In this document: piece after piece, positions 1 through 12,920 of the stretch
Numbering within the stretch: the first letter of the stretch is position 1
Layout of the letters: each line of letters opens with the position of its first letter
From: Dermatemys mawii
Taxonomy: Eukaryota > Chordata > Testudines > Dermatemydidae
Direction of reading: 5' to 3'
DNA: 64,000 nt
NCBI GenBank assembly: GCA_007922305.1
Contig: ML677365.1
Location: 15,077,553 to 15,141,552, forward strand
Position numbers and translations under genes: made by a program
Notes under the pieces: generated by a model
Database searches by the model: none
What the model saw: only the letters and a program-made list of their open reading frames with translations
Told to the model about the DNA's origin: nothing

Positions 1-1010
1 ATAAACAAGAAATGGCTTGGTGCTGATTCCTGATGCACTCCCACCTTTACAGTACGTCTGTTTCACCACCGTAAGTTCTGACTGTTGATGTTGCACCTAC
101 ATACATGGCTTGAACAAGCCACACAAAAAGCTCTGCTACCATTTTCTCCCTCATACACCACCAGATGAATTATCTGGGACTCAGCCAAAGTCCCTTTTCA
201 GATCCATGAATGCCATGTGAATATTTTTCCTTTTCTTTATATATTTTTCCACTAGCTCCCTAAGTGCAAATATTGTTGACCTTCCTGACATGAAGTCATA
301 CTGATTTGTGCTAATATTCACCTCAGTTGGTCTTTTATCAATGACTCTCTCACACAATTTCATCATGTAACTAATCAGCTTAATACTTCTCTAATTTGTG
401 CAGTTGCCATTGTCATTTTTCCCTTGTATATCAGCACCAAGACACTTTTTCTCCACTCATTTGGAGTCTTTCCCCATCTCATATTAAATTGAACAGAAAT
501 GTAGGCAAATGGATGCCTTCTATTCCAAGCTTTTTCAAAGTCTCAGTAGGGATCTATCTGGTCCTAAGGCCTTATTTTTCACCTCTTTTATACCATTTAC
601 CATTTCATGAAGTATGATAGGCTCCACTACACCAAAATGCATCATTTTGAAATTGAATTGCTCTCTTGGGTACCTTTTCTATCTATCCTTTATGCGATAT
701 CATCAGTCAATACCATACCAATTTCACTGTTGATGAACCTTACTTCCTTTATATCTCTGGCAATTCTGACCCATGATTTTGCTAGCCTATCCACTTCCTT
801 CCCCCCGTCCTTTGTTCTAAGTCTTGGGTAAAGTTGCTTGAAGACTTTTGCTTTTGCAATTATTTCTGGACATTTTCTTCACATCCTTGTATGTTTTCTA
901 TTCCTGGACATTTTCTTCCCATCCTTGCATGTTTCATTTGCTCCTACTCCTTTGTCAGAATTTAAACTTTATATTTTATCATTTGTATTTTATCACTCCA
1001 CTACCATGTT
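1..1010 (-). mobile_element. RTE-clade LINE fragment, reverse transcriptase region
   Basis: Read right to left, this stretch encodes degraded reverse transcriptase of the RTE type. First comes a linker (about 960-640) with remnants of the DGGKEVDRLAK type. Next is the fingers region (about 620-370). Then comes an open 61-codon segment (366-181) with Cys-Glu-Arg-Val-Ile-Asp, a QYDFMSGRST motif and an MAFMDLKRDF motif, the last covering the palm aspartate. After a frameshift near 178 the frame resumes with WWCMRE and continues off the left edge. Several stops and shifts show it is dead. A second piece of this clade, the 3' end of the ORF, lies on the plus strand at 45490 and 48832. Confidence 0.8.
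863..934. repeat. Two-copy tandem duplication, about 37-bp unit
   Basis: The unit around CTGGACATTTTCTTC is present twice (863-897 and 901-934), differing at a few bases. It lies in the 5' part of the RTE fragment and looks like a local duplication after insertion. Confidence 0.7.
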
Positions 1011-2074
1011 TGTTTTTGAATAAAGGCTTTCCAGTGTTGAAAAGTAGCATTTATACTTATTATTATTCATATAAAGTTACAGTAGAAAGATAGAATCCTT
1101 GAGAAACAACAATCCAGGAAAGCACTTTATAAATACTTAAGCTTTTCCCTTGTAAAGAAGTAAAAGATATTAAAGAACAAACAAGCCATTTACAATTAGA
1201 GACTCTACACAGTTGTTCCATGGAACACTATATTTAATTGCAGTCACTTCAAATATTAAAAAGGCATACTGTATTCTCTTCCAAGTTTAAACCATAGGGA
1301 GCTAAGTGTTTACGGCCATACAGCCAGGCATTTCTGCTTTTATCCAGATTTTCAGGTACTGATGCACTTTCAGTTGCAACTACTCTGAGAACATTAAATT
1401 GCTGTGTTTGGAATGGTGAAGAGTTTGGCAACAGGTTGGTCCAACTTTCAGCCATGTGCACAGATCATCATTAGTTTTACGTAAGCATTGTTAATTCCAG
1501 CTGGGATGACAAGACTTTATGATGGGAAAGACAGAGGTAGAGACAGCAATATAAGAGAGACTGAGTAAGTTCTGTTGTACAGTGCAAATACAGAAGATGC
1601 ATTTTAAAGGTTTTTTCATTTGAGCAATCACTGTTTGTGGTTCTTAGAATCCTGTGCTGAGACCTGCAAGACACTGCACACTCACGTCCAACCCAGCAAA
1701 GCACTTTAGCACATTTAACTTTAAATGAGTAGTTTCACTGACTACAAAGTTAAGCACATACTTTTAAGCACTTTGCTGGGCCAGGGTGCTCAGCACCTTA
1801 CAGAATCAAATTCTACACTAGCAAGAGCCAAAATCTTCTATGTGACAGGAGATTATTTAAATGCAATGTTCATTAGCATTCTGTTGCAACAATAAGACTG
1901 TTAGCAGAATGGCAGTTCAGGTTCTAATTTTCTAAAATGATGACCTGTAATCTTTCAGCTAAGTATTATAATTATTAATTTAGTTTATAGAAAATGGGAA
2001 CTTGGTAAAAAATGAGTGACCTGGAATATTTAAATGTCACAGGCAGTGGTCAGAATTAAAAACTTGCAAGTTGC
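1011..2074. other. AT-rich intron with no recognised element
   Basis: No exon-like or confidently recognised repeat sequence was seen. A 70-codon minus-strand ORF at 1249-1461 is unexplained and is discussed under findings. Confidence 0.5.
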
Positions 2075-2084
2075 CTCAGTTAAG

Positions 2085-2440
2085 TATCTTTACCTCTGTG
2101 TGCCGCCTCTGCCTGCAGGCACTGCCCCCGTAACTCCCATTGGCTGCGGTCAATGCTCCTAGGTGGAGGAACGGCCACAGGGGCTCTGTGCGTTGCCTCC
2201 ACCCTGTCCCAAGCGCTGGCTCCACATCTCCCATTAGGAGGGGACTGCAGCCAACAGGAGCTGCAAGGGTGACACCTACAGGCAAAGCTAGCATGCAGAG
2301 CTGCCTGGCCGTGCCTCTCCGGACACATCACCACTTGTGGGGAGCTATCTGAAGTCTGTGTTGCCCTGATCCTGCACCCTGAAGCCCCTTCCGCACCCTA
2401 AACCTTTGCCCTAAGCCCCCTCCCACACCGAAACTCCCTC
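2085..2440. repeat. GC-rich repeat relic, probably from a non-autonomous hAT element
   Basis: This is a sharp island of GC-rich sequence in an AT-rich intron. It includes blocks such as CTCCCATTGGCTGCGG, of the kind found inside turtle hAT-type elements, and resembles in composition the GC-rich cores of the elements at 38062 and 51322. No terminal repeats or duplication were identified. The ORFs on both strands reflect composition. Confidence 0.4.
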
Positions 2441-2715
2441 TCCTTTAGTTATCTTGAATTTTTGAATGATCAGCACCCCCCATCTCCCCAACATGCCAGA
2501 TAAAGTTTTTACTGTAGTTTTCCAATGACATACTACCTAACACTTTTTAGATACAGATTATAATAAACAGTGAGTTGAGGTACACTGAATTGATCAGGCA
2601 AACAAACTCATTACATGATACTAATGAACCCCTGGCCGCCTGGTACTGGGATGATCTTAGGGTCACAACTAAACAAATATATTCACCTCAACATTTGTTT
2701 ATCTAAGGCAAAATT

Positions 2716-3306
2716 AGCAAATCACAGAATCATAGAATATTGGGGTTGGAAGAGACCTCAGGAGGTCATCCAGTCCAATCCCCTGCTCAAAGCAGTCCCA
2801 ACACCAACTAAATCATCCCAGCCAAGGATTTGTCGAGCCAGGGTTGGAGATTCCACCACCTCCCTAGGTAAAACCTCTAGGGTTGAAGATTCCACCATCT
2901 TCCTAGGTAAACCATTCCAGTGCTTCACTACCCTCCTAGTGAAACAGTCTTTCCTAATATCCAATCTAGACCTCCCACACTGAAACTTGAGACTATTGCT
3001 TCTTGTTCTGTCCTCTGCCACCACTGAGAACTGCCTAGCTCCACCCTCTTTGGAACCCCTCGTCAGGTAATTGAAAGCTACTATCAAATCCCCCCTCACT
3101 CTTCTCTTTTGCAGAAGAAACAAGGCCAACATGTGCCCCACTCCTCAATCATTTTTGTTGCCCTCTGCTGGACTCTCTCCAATCTGTCCACATCCCTTCT
3201 GTAGTGTGGGGGGGACCAAAACTGGACACAATACTCCAGGTGTGGCCTTTCCAGTGCTGAATAGCTTATTTGGCATGAGGGGTGCTTGATGCAGCTGTGT
3301 TGCATA
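2716..3306 (-). mobile_element. CR1 LINE, 5'-truncated 3' end
   Basis: The plus strand begins with the diagnostic CR1 tail in reverse (CACAGAATCATAGAATATTG, then GGTTGGAAGAGACCTC). Upstream on the minus strand lies the C-terminal part of the reverse-transcriptase ORF, with [13 protein letters not shown] and [14 protein letters not shown]. The coding part is interrupted and the copy is 5'-truncated. It belongs to the same CR1 subgroup as the plus-strand copy at 58595. Confidence 0.9.
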
Positions 3307-5262
3307 CCCCTTGGATGGTTCCATGATAGCTTTATTCACTGGGAGAGCCACCCATTTGGATCCAGTGGGCTACAGAATATCCAAGAGCATATACTACAAC
3401 ATGAACTTCCTTAAGTAGGATCTGAAGTTCAGTTGCCATCCTCTGTGGTAATTCTTGTATTGCTTGTGGTCATCATGCAGGGATGGCAACGATGGGGTGA
3501 CTACCTCCTCAGGCGAGGACGTTTATACTCCTGTTGGTAGTGCTGGTACCGGTGGATCTGGCTTGATGCCCTCCTCCTCCATATACTCTGGCAGACCCGG
3601 CTGCTGCTGCCTAGGGGAAGAGGGCTGATTAGACTCTAGGAATTCAAAGAGGGCCAACGTGATGGTTCAAAAGCATTGGGTACCAGCCGTTCCTGAGAGG
3701 GTACTCTTGTCTCGTTAGAGGATGGATTCAAGGCAGTCTAGAAACCCTGTCTAGATGATTCAGCCCAGACTTTGGATTCAGCTCATGACCAGGTTGTATT
3801 TGATTCCAGTGGATGGAGGCTCCAGCTCATGGGCAAAGCAATGTACCAGCTCTTTCTTTTCAAGGTGGATTCCTCTTCTGGTGTTGAAATGTCCTTGACC
3901 CAAAAGCAAATGAGATTGTGAACACAGGGAGGGCAAGGAGTGGTATAAGTCTCTATCTGTCCCACAATGTGAGGGGTCGTTCGATCTGTAGTTGGATCTG
4001 GTACATCACAGGCTTAATAGTGAGTGGGTCCTTACAGAATGATGGGTTCCATCAAAGAACAGTCCTGCCCAAAGCCCTCAGACAGTGCTGGCAAATGCAA
4101 GTTCTTCAGCTTACTAGCTGGTACCAGAGTTGGTACTGTTGGATCCCTGCTTCTGTGTGCTTTAGCCTCGTGGTCAAAATGCTAACGTGGGCCTACGTCT
4201 TTAGGACCCGAGTGTGAGGACTTTCACAATTTGGAAGGATATGGAGAGGAATCTTTTCTCTTGGGAGATCTGGAAGGGGATCTGTTCCTGTGTCTGCGAG
4301 GGTGTCCCTTACTTTCATGAGAACACTGAGACAATAGGACTTTGACTTTATCAAATATGACCTACTTCAGAGCTCAGGCTCAGAGGCTGAATCTGATGTT
4401 CAGTAAAAGTCTCCCTGGACTGGAATCTGAGTGGGAACTTCTGGCTTTCTCCAGGAGATACTTCCTCAGTCAAAGCTATCATCCCTTGCAGGTATGGAGA
4501 GGGAAGGAGCAGCAGATTCTGTACTTGAAGGAGATATGAGCCCCGCCATGTCAATCAAGTAATACTGATGGTCCTTGCTGACTGACGGTAAGTCTTTACT
4601 ACCCGCCAGATCAGCAGGTAGCAATCGATCTTTTGGCAATCGATTTATTGCGTCTCGTTAAGAACAATAAATCGCCAACGGCATCCTCGTCAACTCCAGA
4701 ACTCCAGCTTGCCGCGTGGCACAAGCTGGAGTCGACGGCAGAGCATGCCGCCGACCGCCGCTGCCATGAGGACGGCAGGTAAGTCAGCTGAAGATACGCC
4801 AACTTCAGCTACATTGTTCACGTATTTTCAGTAGACCCCTCCCACTAAAGTAGACCAGGCCTGAGAAGGAGTGAGGACAGGAGATGCAGTTGTTAAACCC
4901 TAGAACTCTGGGCATAGACCTTCTTCCTAGTGCAGAAATGGAGAGGATCCCTGGGGCAGGAAAGAACTAATCTACACTAACTATAGAGAGAGTACTTAAA
5001 ACTCTAAGAACTATATACAGTTATATTTACAGACAAGAAAGGCAATGTGAAGATAACTTCAGACACAGAGGATTCAAACTCAAACCATGCAATGGTCAGA
5101 AGGAACTGGAGAAGTGGTCTGTCCATACCTCCCCTTATACTCTCAGTGCAGAACATAAGGAAGGCACAGGCATGGACCAATGAAAACTACTTGCAAGATT
5201 TTCTGGTCTCAGGTACATGCATGTCCACATGTGGAATACACACAGGGACCAGCACTCAAAGA
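3307..5262 (-). mobile_element. DIRS retrotransposon relic (gag part and right terminus)
   Basis: The interval 5047-5262 matches the terminal region of a turtle DIRS family: a GGAAGGCACAGGC block, then GGAATACACACAGGGACCAG followed by the CACTCAAAGA end, equivalent to the CACTCGAAGAA end of the copy at 25198. To the left, 3340-4560 is low-complexity gag-like sequence with GGTACC/GGTGG repeats like those at 23800-24060. No RT or recombinase is left. The left boundary is approximate. A hairpin-bearing element interrupts it at about 4574-4875. Confidence 0.6.
4574..4875. repeat. Probable non-autonomous DNA element with CpG-rich core and hairpin
   Basis: This segment has a CpG-containing core with CGATTTATTG and a perfect 11-bp inverted repeat (ACTCCAGCTTG ... 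CAAGCTGGAGT, about 4693-4724). Its right end reads AGTAGACCAGGCCT. The same type of sequence (ATCGAT, GTCGACGGC, TAGACCAGGCCT) occurs as a repeat in turtle and crocodile genomes, from memory. The matching left terminus is not evident, so limits are approximate. Confidence 0.45.
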
Positions 5263-6930
5263 TGAACCTATGATTACACACTTGGCCTGGGTAAATCTAA
5301 CTCCTTTCCACAAGCTGCTTGGTAAAATTATCCAAGTTACATTAATTCTGAATAATAGTGTCATATTTAATATGCTTTTTTGAATGTGATTACCAAAAGT
5401 ACTCCTACAGTTTACAGCTATTACAGAATCCTCTTGTCAGAGCTCTAGAAACAAACAAAAACTTGAGCGTGGGAGTTATTTCTGTTGTATGTTGACATTT
5501 GGAAGTCAATATGCTTTCCTGACGAAGTTGCAATATTCCTAGATGACAGGATGACTGTGCTATTTTTTCTTTTAAAGACACAAGAAAATCATGTGAATAA
5601 GCAGAGAGGAGTCAGAGTAACTACATAGTCTTGTAAGAAATTGGACATTTGTTTGGATCTTCTTTAGGAAAGAATGAACAATTCCAAAATAGCTTTCAGG
5701 AAGAGTAAGGTTACATGCATATGATTTCACAGAGAAGGTAACATGTTTTAAGAATGAGATCTCATCACTGGAGTCCTGTTCAAATATAGATAGTCATTTA
5801 GCGTCTCCCTAATAAAAGTCTCTAAAAATTACTTACCTCTGCATGGAGAAAACAAAGAAGGTGACTTAAAAGCTCTGAATTTTTTTTTTTTTGTTATTAG
5901 ACTGTTTAAGGGGGAGTTTTGGCATGGGAGAAGGCAACAGCTCCATTAGAAAATCAAAAATATCAAGATTGTGAGAACTTCTGTTTGGCATTATTCCCAG
6001 AGCACAAAGCCACACACAAATACATCCCTTACAGTAGGATTTATCCTAACCAAGGGGATTCCTCTCTCTTTCTCGGACTGTTCCTTCCTTTCCAAGTCTG
6101 AGAAAATTTAAGTGTGGTCTACTTTCATAAAAGGTTTTAAGGGCACTACCAAACTTTAAAAAAATCACATTTATGTTTAAACATATTTACTTTTTGTTGT
6201 TAGTATAACAAATTAATTTCTTTCAGGTAAAATAATCTTAAGGAAACATTTATTTCTCTCTTGTTTACTTTGTGCATTTAACAGCACTCACAGTACCATT
6301 ACAGAGGGTTTCATTGTTTAACAAATTCACTAAAATCTGTTTCCGCTGTTCTGCATGTGGAGGAGGAGAGACTGAGGTTGTTACAGAACAAAGGGGAGGG
6401 AAAAATCAATAAAAAATATAGGAAAAATGTAGTTGTAAAACCACAAAAACTGGCACTTAAGAGCAAATGTAGTACTTAAAATACTTCTTACTCCATTTTT
6501 CATAATCTATGCTTTATAATTTTTGATAAGTTTCATTAGTAAGCTTTGCGTGCAAAAAAGGAGAAAAATATTATGTACAAAATTCTCATATGAAAACCTT
6601 TTAACAAGTTCTGAACTTTCTCTGCTCACTTTAATGCAAATGCACAAAAACAGAAAAAACACTCTAAAAAAAGTAGTTTCAAGATTATAGTAATGAATTA
6701 AATACACATGGAAACTTCCAGAAAGTTTAATGTTTTGCTATACTTTTTCAGTTCATGGATCATGGTTAAAGAAGGCAAATTTATCTGTGGCACTTAGCTC
6801 ACATATTTTGGATATGAAATCTTTTAGTAAGAAGAATGATTTATATAAAATGTTGGCAATATAAAACAATGATCATACGACAGAATTATACATTGAAATA
6901 ATAACAGGAAAACTTTCCAAATTTCTCATA
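5263..6930. other. Intron without recognised features
   Basis: This stretch is AT-rich with a short poly-T run at 5881-5892. No exon or classifiable repeat was seen. Confidence 0.5.
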
Positions 6931-6936
6931 CTGTAC

Positions 6937-7171
6937 CTTCTTCAAGAATGGATCTTAGCATAATAAAAGGGATTTCTTGCAGCGGTTCCATGTATTTGTG
7001 TCCAGCACTCATAATCTTTATCTGGGGCAAGCAAAGAACAAGCGTTCCAGGCATACCAGCCTGTCCATGGTACCAACTTCGGACAGTTCCAGGAATGTCA
7101 CCAGAAACGATTGTACTTGGGGAAGGCAGGCTGTCATTTGGAACAAACACGCAACAGGACTGCACTTCAAG
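6937..7171 (-). CDS. VPS13B: VPS13B coding exon (downstream-most of three)
   Basis: This is a 235-bp internal exon read right to left. It follows a polypyrimidine tract ending in CAG (acceptor AG at 7172-7173) and ends before a GTACAG donor at 6936-6931. The open frame starts at phase 0 with Leu-Glu-Val-Gln and runs 78 codons plus one base, with no stop. It contains the strongly conserved block GDIPGTVRSWYHGQ and ends near the motif ILEEG. I recognise this as VPS13B, a roughly 4,000-residue bridge-like lipid-transfer protein of the Golgi/endosome system mutated in Cohen syndrome. The exon has no overlap with repeats. It joins in phase to the exon at 26693-26820. The gene name rests on remembered family sequence; that this is a real spliced exon rests on splice sites, phase and protein-like composition. 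Confidence 0.8.
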
Positions 7172-7174
7172 CTG

Positions 7175-9170
7175 GGAAAACAAAAACAAATCCAAGACAG
7201 GATTCTCAGAAATAGATCTCAACATTCTCCCAACATACTTAATCATTTATAATACAGAATCAAAGAATATATCACAGAATCAGAGATATCACAGTTGATT
7301 AAAAACCTTTCTAAATTCGTAAACAGAGTTAAAAGAAAGGACAACAAAAAATGGCAGATGCTTACACTTTCTTAAATTACATATATAGAAAATAACACCT
7401 GCAAAGGTGCCATTTTGGTCTATAAATTTGATCAAAAGGGTGCAGCTACATAAGCTGAACATATAGCTGCCTTTCCACAGCTGTTTTCAGGAAACATAAC
7501 AGAGTTAGAAAATGTGCCAGCAGAAAAGGTGACAAAATTCTCCTCCTTTTGCAGTTCATTACCTTTTGTTATCACTAGCTAAGGCTCTATAGCTGACTAG
7601 GATTTTATATGATGTTACTTTCTAAAAAAGATTTATTTCGGTGAGAATTCTTCCCTTACTTTGTATTTAACAGTGACTTAAGTGCATAAAAAGGTCAAGC
7701 TCAATCAGTCAATCTAACATAAATAAAAGCCTCAGCCAAATATCAACGTGTACATTAGTACCAAGATATATATCGTAATGAAAAATGTTAATAAAGTTTA
7801 GAAACTAACAGGTTTGTCTCCTTTTGTCACCTTTCAGATTAGAACGAGTACATGTGATTTCATATGAAACTTCGGTTTCCACGAGTGCACAGTTACTCAG
7901 ACTGCTATAAAACAGTTTTGATAATTCTGCCATATCCTTAGAGACTTCCAGCAAGGCTAAGTAAGCCCACACCAAGGACTGAACTCATCATGACTTCTTA
8001 ATTCAAAGGTAATGTATGCTAAAGACTGTTAGTCTTACTTGGCTCTTGCAAGTAATATTCTGCACCTGGATATCAAATAACCATAACAGCCTGCACACTT
8101 GAATGCTTTGTTAAGCAAATACAAACTATGATTCAATCAGTTTCTTCAAAATATTTCAGATGCAAGATGTTATTTGAAGACATGATAAAGTACTTTTGTT
8201 TTCTGCTTTGTAGTGCATGTAGCAGTGTCCAATAAATGCCTCAAGATACTGTCAATTTATGTAATTAAACTGTATCTTCCAAATGATAATGAAGACCTAG
8301 TATACAATAACCTCCCCTAAAGGCTAACATTCCCCCACAAGAGCAATAATGATGTGTAACAGGACTGGAATCCCTCAATACCATAAATAATTTGCCAGCC
8401 TGGTGAACAGAGATAAAGTGACAAGAATTCATTGTCGAAAAATATAAGTAGAATTTCGCAAAAATAACTATATTCCCAGAGTCTGTGTCTGTTTCTAGTT
8501 TTAGAGTTATTTGAGCTGTAAAATGAAGTTAATTACGTCTTTGTTAAGTAATGTATTGATCCAAGGTTTAGAATGTACTTACTTTATATGGGACAAGAAG
8601 CAACCGTGTACTGTTACAAATTTAACATATTTTGATTTTCAAAAACTCTGTAAAAATTAGTCATCCTGTCAATGTTCAAAGATTTTTATGGTGACATATT
8701 AGAGCACTTTCTGGTCTATTAGCAATAAGTTGCAGTTCAGACCGCTGTGAAGCCGTGATAAACAGATGACAAAGGCAAATGCAGTTATGATTGGAGTAGC
8801 TTTTGTTTTATCAATGCACTTACTGAGTAAGCAATTTATAACAAATCACTCAATATATATCTGACGATTAACATCAAATGTTGCCAGAATATACAAGACG
8901 TGGTAATAACAACACACCAAATTCCACAAACTCAGAGATACAATGTTCTCTTAGTTTACCCACCGTAAGGGTCTATAATACATGTTTAACAAAGTTCACT
9001 TTAGAAGTATACAGAATCAGGAAACCTTACACTTTATCTGCAAAACTACATTGAATAAAACTTGCTCAAGTCCTTTTCCTCTGTTTAATTTGATTTTGCC
9101 ACATCAAGAACACTGAAGTATAATCACAACTGTTGATTATATTATTTAGAAGGAGCTATCACTCACTTAG
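7175..9170. other. Intron without recognised features
   Basis: This stretch is AT-rich. A short stretch at 7252-7300 (ACAGAATCAAAGAATAT) faintly resembles a CR1 tail but is too short and diverged to call. Confidence 0.5.
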
Positions 9171-9173
9171 GCC

Positions 9174-9285
9174 TCAATTGTACCACCCTTCATGTTCACT
9201 AGTACCTTGAGTTAATGTGAGTTGGCTCATTGATTTCTGCTCCTAGACTAACGGGTGGTAGAATCTGGTTCAAAATGTGTATGAT
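9174..9285. repeat. Short inverted-repeat MITE-like element
   Basis: Left sequence TTGTACCACCCTTCATG pairs imperfectly with the reverse complement of AACGGGTGGTAGAATC near 9250-9268. The ends suggest a roughly 110-bp hairpin element of the type whose termini resemble GGCCAAATTCTGC. Family not assigned. Confidence 0.35.
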
Positions 9286-9545
9286 AAATTTCTATATAAA
9301 TTCAAGCCCATTTAAATGAAAATGAATGCATAAATAAATAAATGCATCATATAGGAGGTCATAAATTAGTGCAATATACAGTTTAAGGTTTTCAAAGGAG
9401 GACACAATGGATGAACCTCTAAAAACACATTTTCCAGTATAAATCAGGCAATTACTAGCTGTTTGCACAGGAAAATATCAGATCATATGTGGAAATGCCT
9501 ATTAGAGCATTCTACAGTGGGTTCTTAAGGAACATGTTACATTTC

Positions 9546-9660
9546 TCATTGGGCCAAATTCTGCTCTCATGAAATTCGAGCAAGTTTCAGTGGGATTGTC
9601 ACATGTATCAAAACAGAATCTGTGCATCTCTCCTCCGGCAAATCTCATCCCGGAGATTTG
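9546..9660. repeat. MITE fragment with GGGCCAAATTCTGCTCT terminus
   Basis: The 17-base string GGGCCAAATTCTGCTCT is, as I recall, the terminus of a common amniote palindromic element. Only one arm is recognisable here. Confidence 0.4.
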
Positions 9661-9719
9661 GCTTACAGCAAGTTCCTGTAAAGGAAGGGAAGAATACACC
9701 CAATACTGATGCATTATAC

Positions 9720-12700
9720 ATTGGATTAAAATAATAATAATAATATGTTATAGATCATTTTATTGATTTGGAAAGTGCTTTAGATTATATGTAATCAAAA
9801 TATTTTAAAATTAAAGTTACATCAATAGCATATAATAAAGCTACCATACAAATCTTTTTTACCTTTTTAAATAACTATTAAACGGTATTTCTAAAATTGT
9901 GACTTTAAAGTAAAATGTGACTGATTTATGTAACTGAATATAAATCTGTAGCAGTAAATCTTGCATTAATGTAAGGATCTGACAATCCAAGGGAAAGAAA
10001 ATGAAGTAATCTAGCAGTAAGAAGTCCTCAAGCTGGGGGTCAGATCCTGTTCATGGAAACCATCTGGTTGGGACCCTCCAAGCCACACCAAACACAAATG
10101 ATCTTTTAAAAAAATATCCTATTCATTAATGTATCGCAGCTGTACTGAGTGTTACTTCACTTTTCCATGGCAACATCTTTTCTGTTTCAAGGATCTTATT
10201 TCAGTTTTGGTAGCAACATGTTCTTTTGCCAATACTGAACACATTCATGTGCTAAAGAGAAAGAATTATTACAATTCTTGAAATGGAATCACCTCCTATT
10301 TTGATTTCTATTATGTTAAGGGCTATAACATACTAATGATAAACAAAGGACGAAATGATGTTTTTGGCTTCTAATTAAAAAAAATAAAGTGAATCATACT
10401 GTATTTAAGTTTTTACTAACATATATACATTGAAAGGTGACAGGATCACCAAATCTCAGCTATTTAAAAAGGAAAATATTAATTTACTAAAGTAAGTGAT
10501 GGCACAAGAATTGGTAAAGCAGTTTATACTATTTTTAAAATTATATATTGCATAAAAGGGAATGTTGTTCAATAGAGAGAATTGTAAAATATGTATTGTA
10601 TTAAGACAAAATCATCCTGGCTGTGGAGTGACCACTAAAGGCCCAAAACGCAGCAGAGGTGTTGATGTGTAGGAGAACGGAGAAGATGTGCAAGGGATAT
10701 CTACAGCCCCTTATGCTTCATAGTGATACAATAAAAAGATTCACATCTTCCCTGCTAAGCCCTGATAGCTACAACACTGCTTGTTATAGGTGATGGAAAT
10801 TGCACATTGGGGGAAACCTTGTAAGGATACCTCTAAGCAGTGTGGCCTCTGTCCCCTCTAAGTCCCAGCCCTGCAAATGCATTCCTGCAGTAAAAAGGCT
10901 GGTGTGTGCTTGTCTGTTTTGTTTTGGGGTTTTTTGCAGGGGAAAGGATGAGGTTAGCCATATATGAGATCCACAAACTGAAGAAATCCACTGGTGACGA
11001 ATCTCATGTAGGGGGTGGAATGAGGTCAACTATGAGGGCTGCCGTGGTCAAGCTGCACAGGTGCTTGACTCCCACTTCCAAGTTGGGTAGTAGCATTTTA
11101 TCCATCTAGCTCTTCTGCTGGTGTACTACAAAAGCTCTGTTGATTTGTATGTTGCAAGAGAGACAGAACAGAGCACTTAATGTTTGTTTAAAGCGTCTTA
11201 AAATGTAACTGGTAATATTTGATTGATTTCCTTCTACTTTCTGAACAATGCACAGTTCAGTATGGACTAAATTTAAAATAATATTTTTATTTGGTCATTA
11301 AACTACAGAAATCAAAACTGATTAAATTTGTAGATAAATTTTCCAAAATGGAAACATTTTATAGAAATTCTTGTGAAAACTTTAGGGACTCTCATACTGA
11401 TGTTCGCAGGAAATGAGCAGGATCATGCTATCAGTCTCACTCACTGTGATAAATAACCAGTCAATTAATAGTCTCTCTCCTTCCCATAGCTACTGTATAT
11501 TATTGCTAAGTTACATGTTACAAAAATCTATCTGTGTCCTGCGCATGGAACAAGAATATAAGTTAACCTTGTGATTAGATTTCTATTCTTTCAAACAATA
11601 AAAAATTCAGTGGAAATTATACCCTTAGAGAAAGTATTACTTAAAATAATTGCAAGAAACAGGCTTATTTTTCAAAATATTTTAAAGTACACAGTGTATG
11701 TACTGAGCGTTACAAAATAATCATTGTACATTTATTTGGTTGTCATTCACTGTAACATTTCTCTTTCATTTGGTTTGAAAGAGATGCCTTATTATTCCCA
11801 CTAGAATTCAGCATTAACAACCAATTAAAAATAATTGTTTATGCTGCTTCATGATTTTAGCAACTATTAATACCAGCAACATGTGAAAACTGAGTACCTC
11901 CCCCATAGCCTAGCTGCCAAAAAAGACTTCAAGGCTGCATATAAAATCCCACAACTAAATAATAAAAACTATTTACAGTTAAGATTGAAAATCTTTTTCA
12001 CTGAAATACTAATAGTTTACAGCAAGTCCAATACACTATATCTTCATGCAAGAATCCATCATGAGCAAAAAGGGACAGGGCTAAACCAGTACCAGCCTTG
12101 GCTCCAGGATAAACTTTGCATGTCTTTGGTTCAATACATTTACTTACTCAAACTTCGACTAGAAAAAAATCCTTTGATGATTTTAAGTTATCAAGTTCTG
12201 TTTTATCCAATGACCAACTGCAGACTTTTCTGTTGTACAACTGTTTTCATAAAAGATCAAGGAACACGCAAATTGTATTAGAAAAAAAGGTTAGAATCCA
12301 ATGCGTCTCTGGGACTTATCTCAAACATATTTTCAGGGTAAAAAGGCTTTTTAACATCCACAGTAAATCTAAATATACAGCATTGTTAACTGAAAGTGTA
12401 AATATACTAGTCAGACTATACTTGAATTGAAAAACGGTGACATTACTCTTAATCTCCAGTACATTCAGACTGATGCAAAGAAAATCAGACTAAGTCTTAA
12501 ATGGCATATTTAAGATGAATTTAACAAAGCACGCATAGGGACTGGCAATTAAAAGAAAAGCACCTGCAAAGAAATGTACTCATCTTTCATATTTCATCAG
12601 GATGGGAAACCCTAAATAATGTCAGGTCATTGTTAGAAATCTATTATTAAATTACATATGTGGTATCTCACTAGGAGCTGATGTAATTTTCTTTGGATGG

Positions 12701-12917
12701 CTAGTCAATGTGCCTCTTTCCAGCAAGTTAAAGAAAATAAATATTTAACGTTTATCTATGTATAAGGAGATGGTATGGTGATTAAAACACAATGAAGAAA
12801 CAGGGAAAATGGAAGAGAAACCAGGACAAATGAGCAAGTAATGTGATTTAGGGACACAAACATGGAAAGTTGATTAAAAAGTTAGGCATGCAAATTGCTA
12901 CATTTCCCAGGCAACTC
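9720..12917. other. Intron without recognised features
   Basis: This is AT-rich sequence. ORFs of 132 and 104 codons at 11883-12430 overlap in different frames, lack any recognisable motif and are judged random. Confidence 0.5.
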
Positions 12918-12920
12918 TAA

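Noticed and set aside
11883..12430. 132- and 104-codon plus-strand ORFs
   Set aside because: They overlap in different frames, are rich in Lys/Leu/Ser from AT-rich DNA and show no motif or splice sites.
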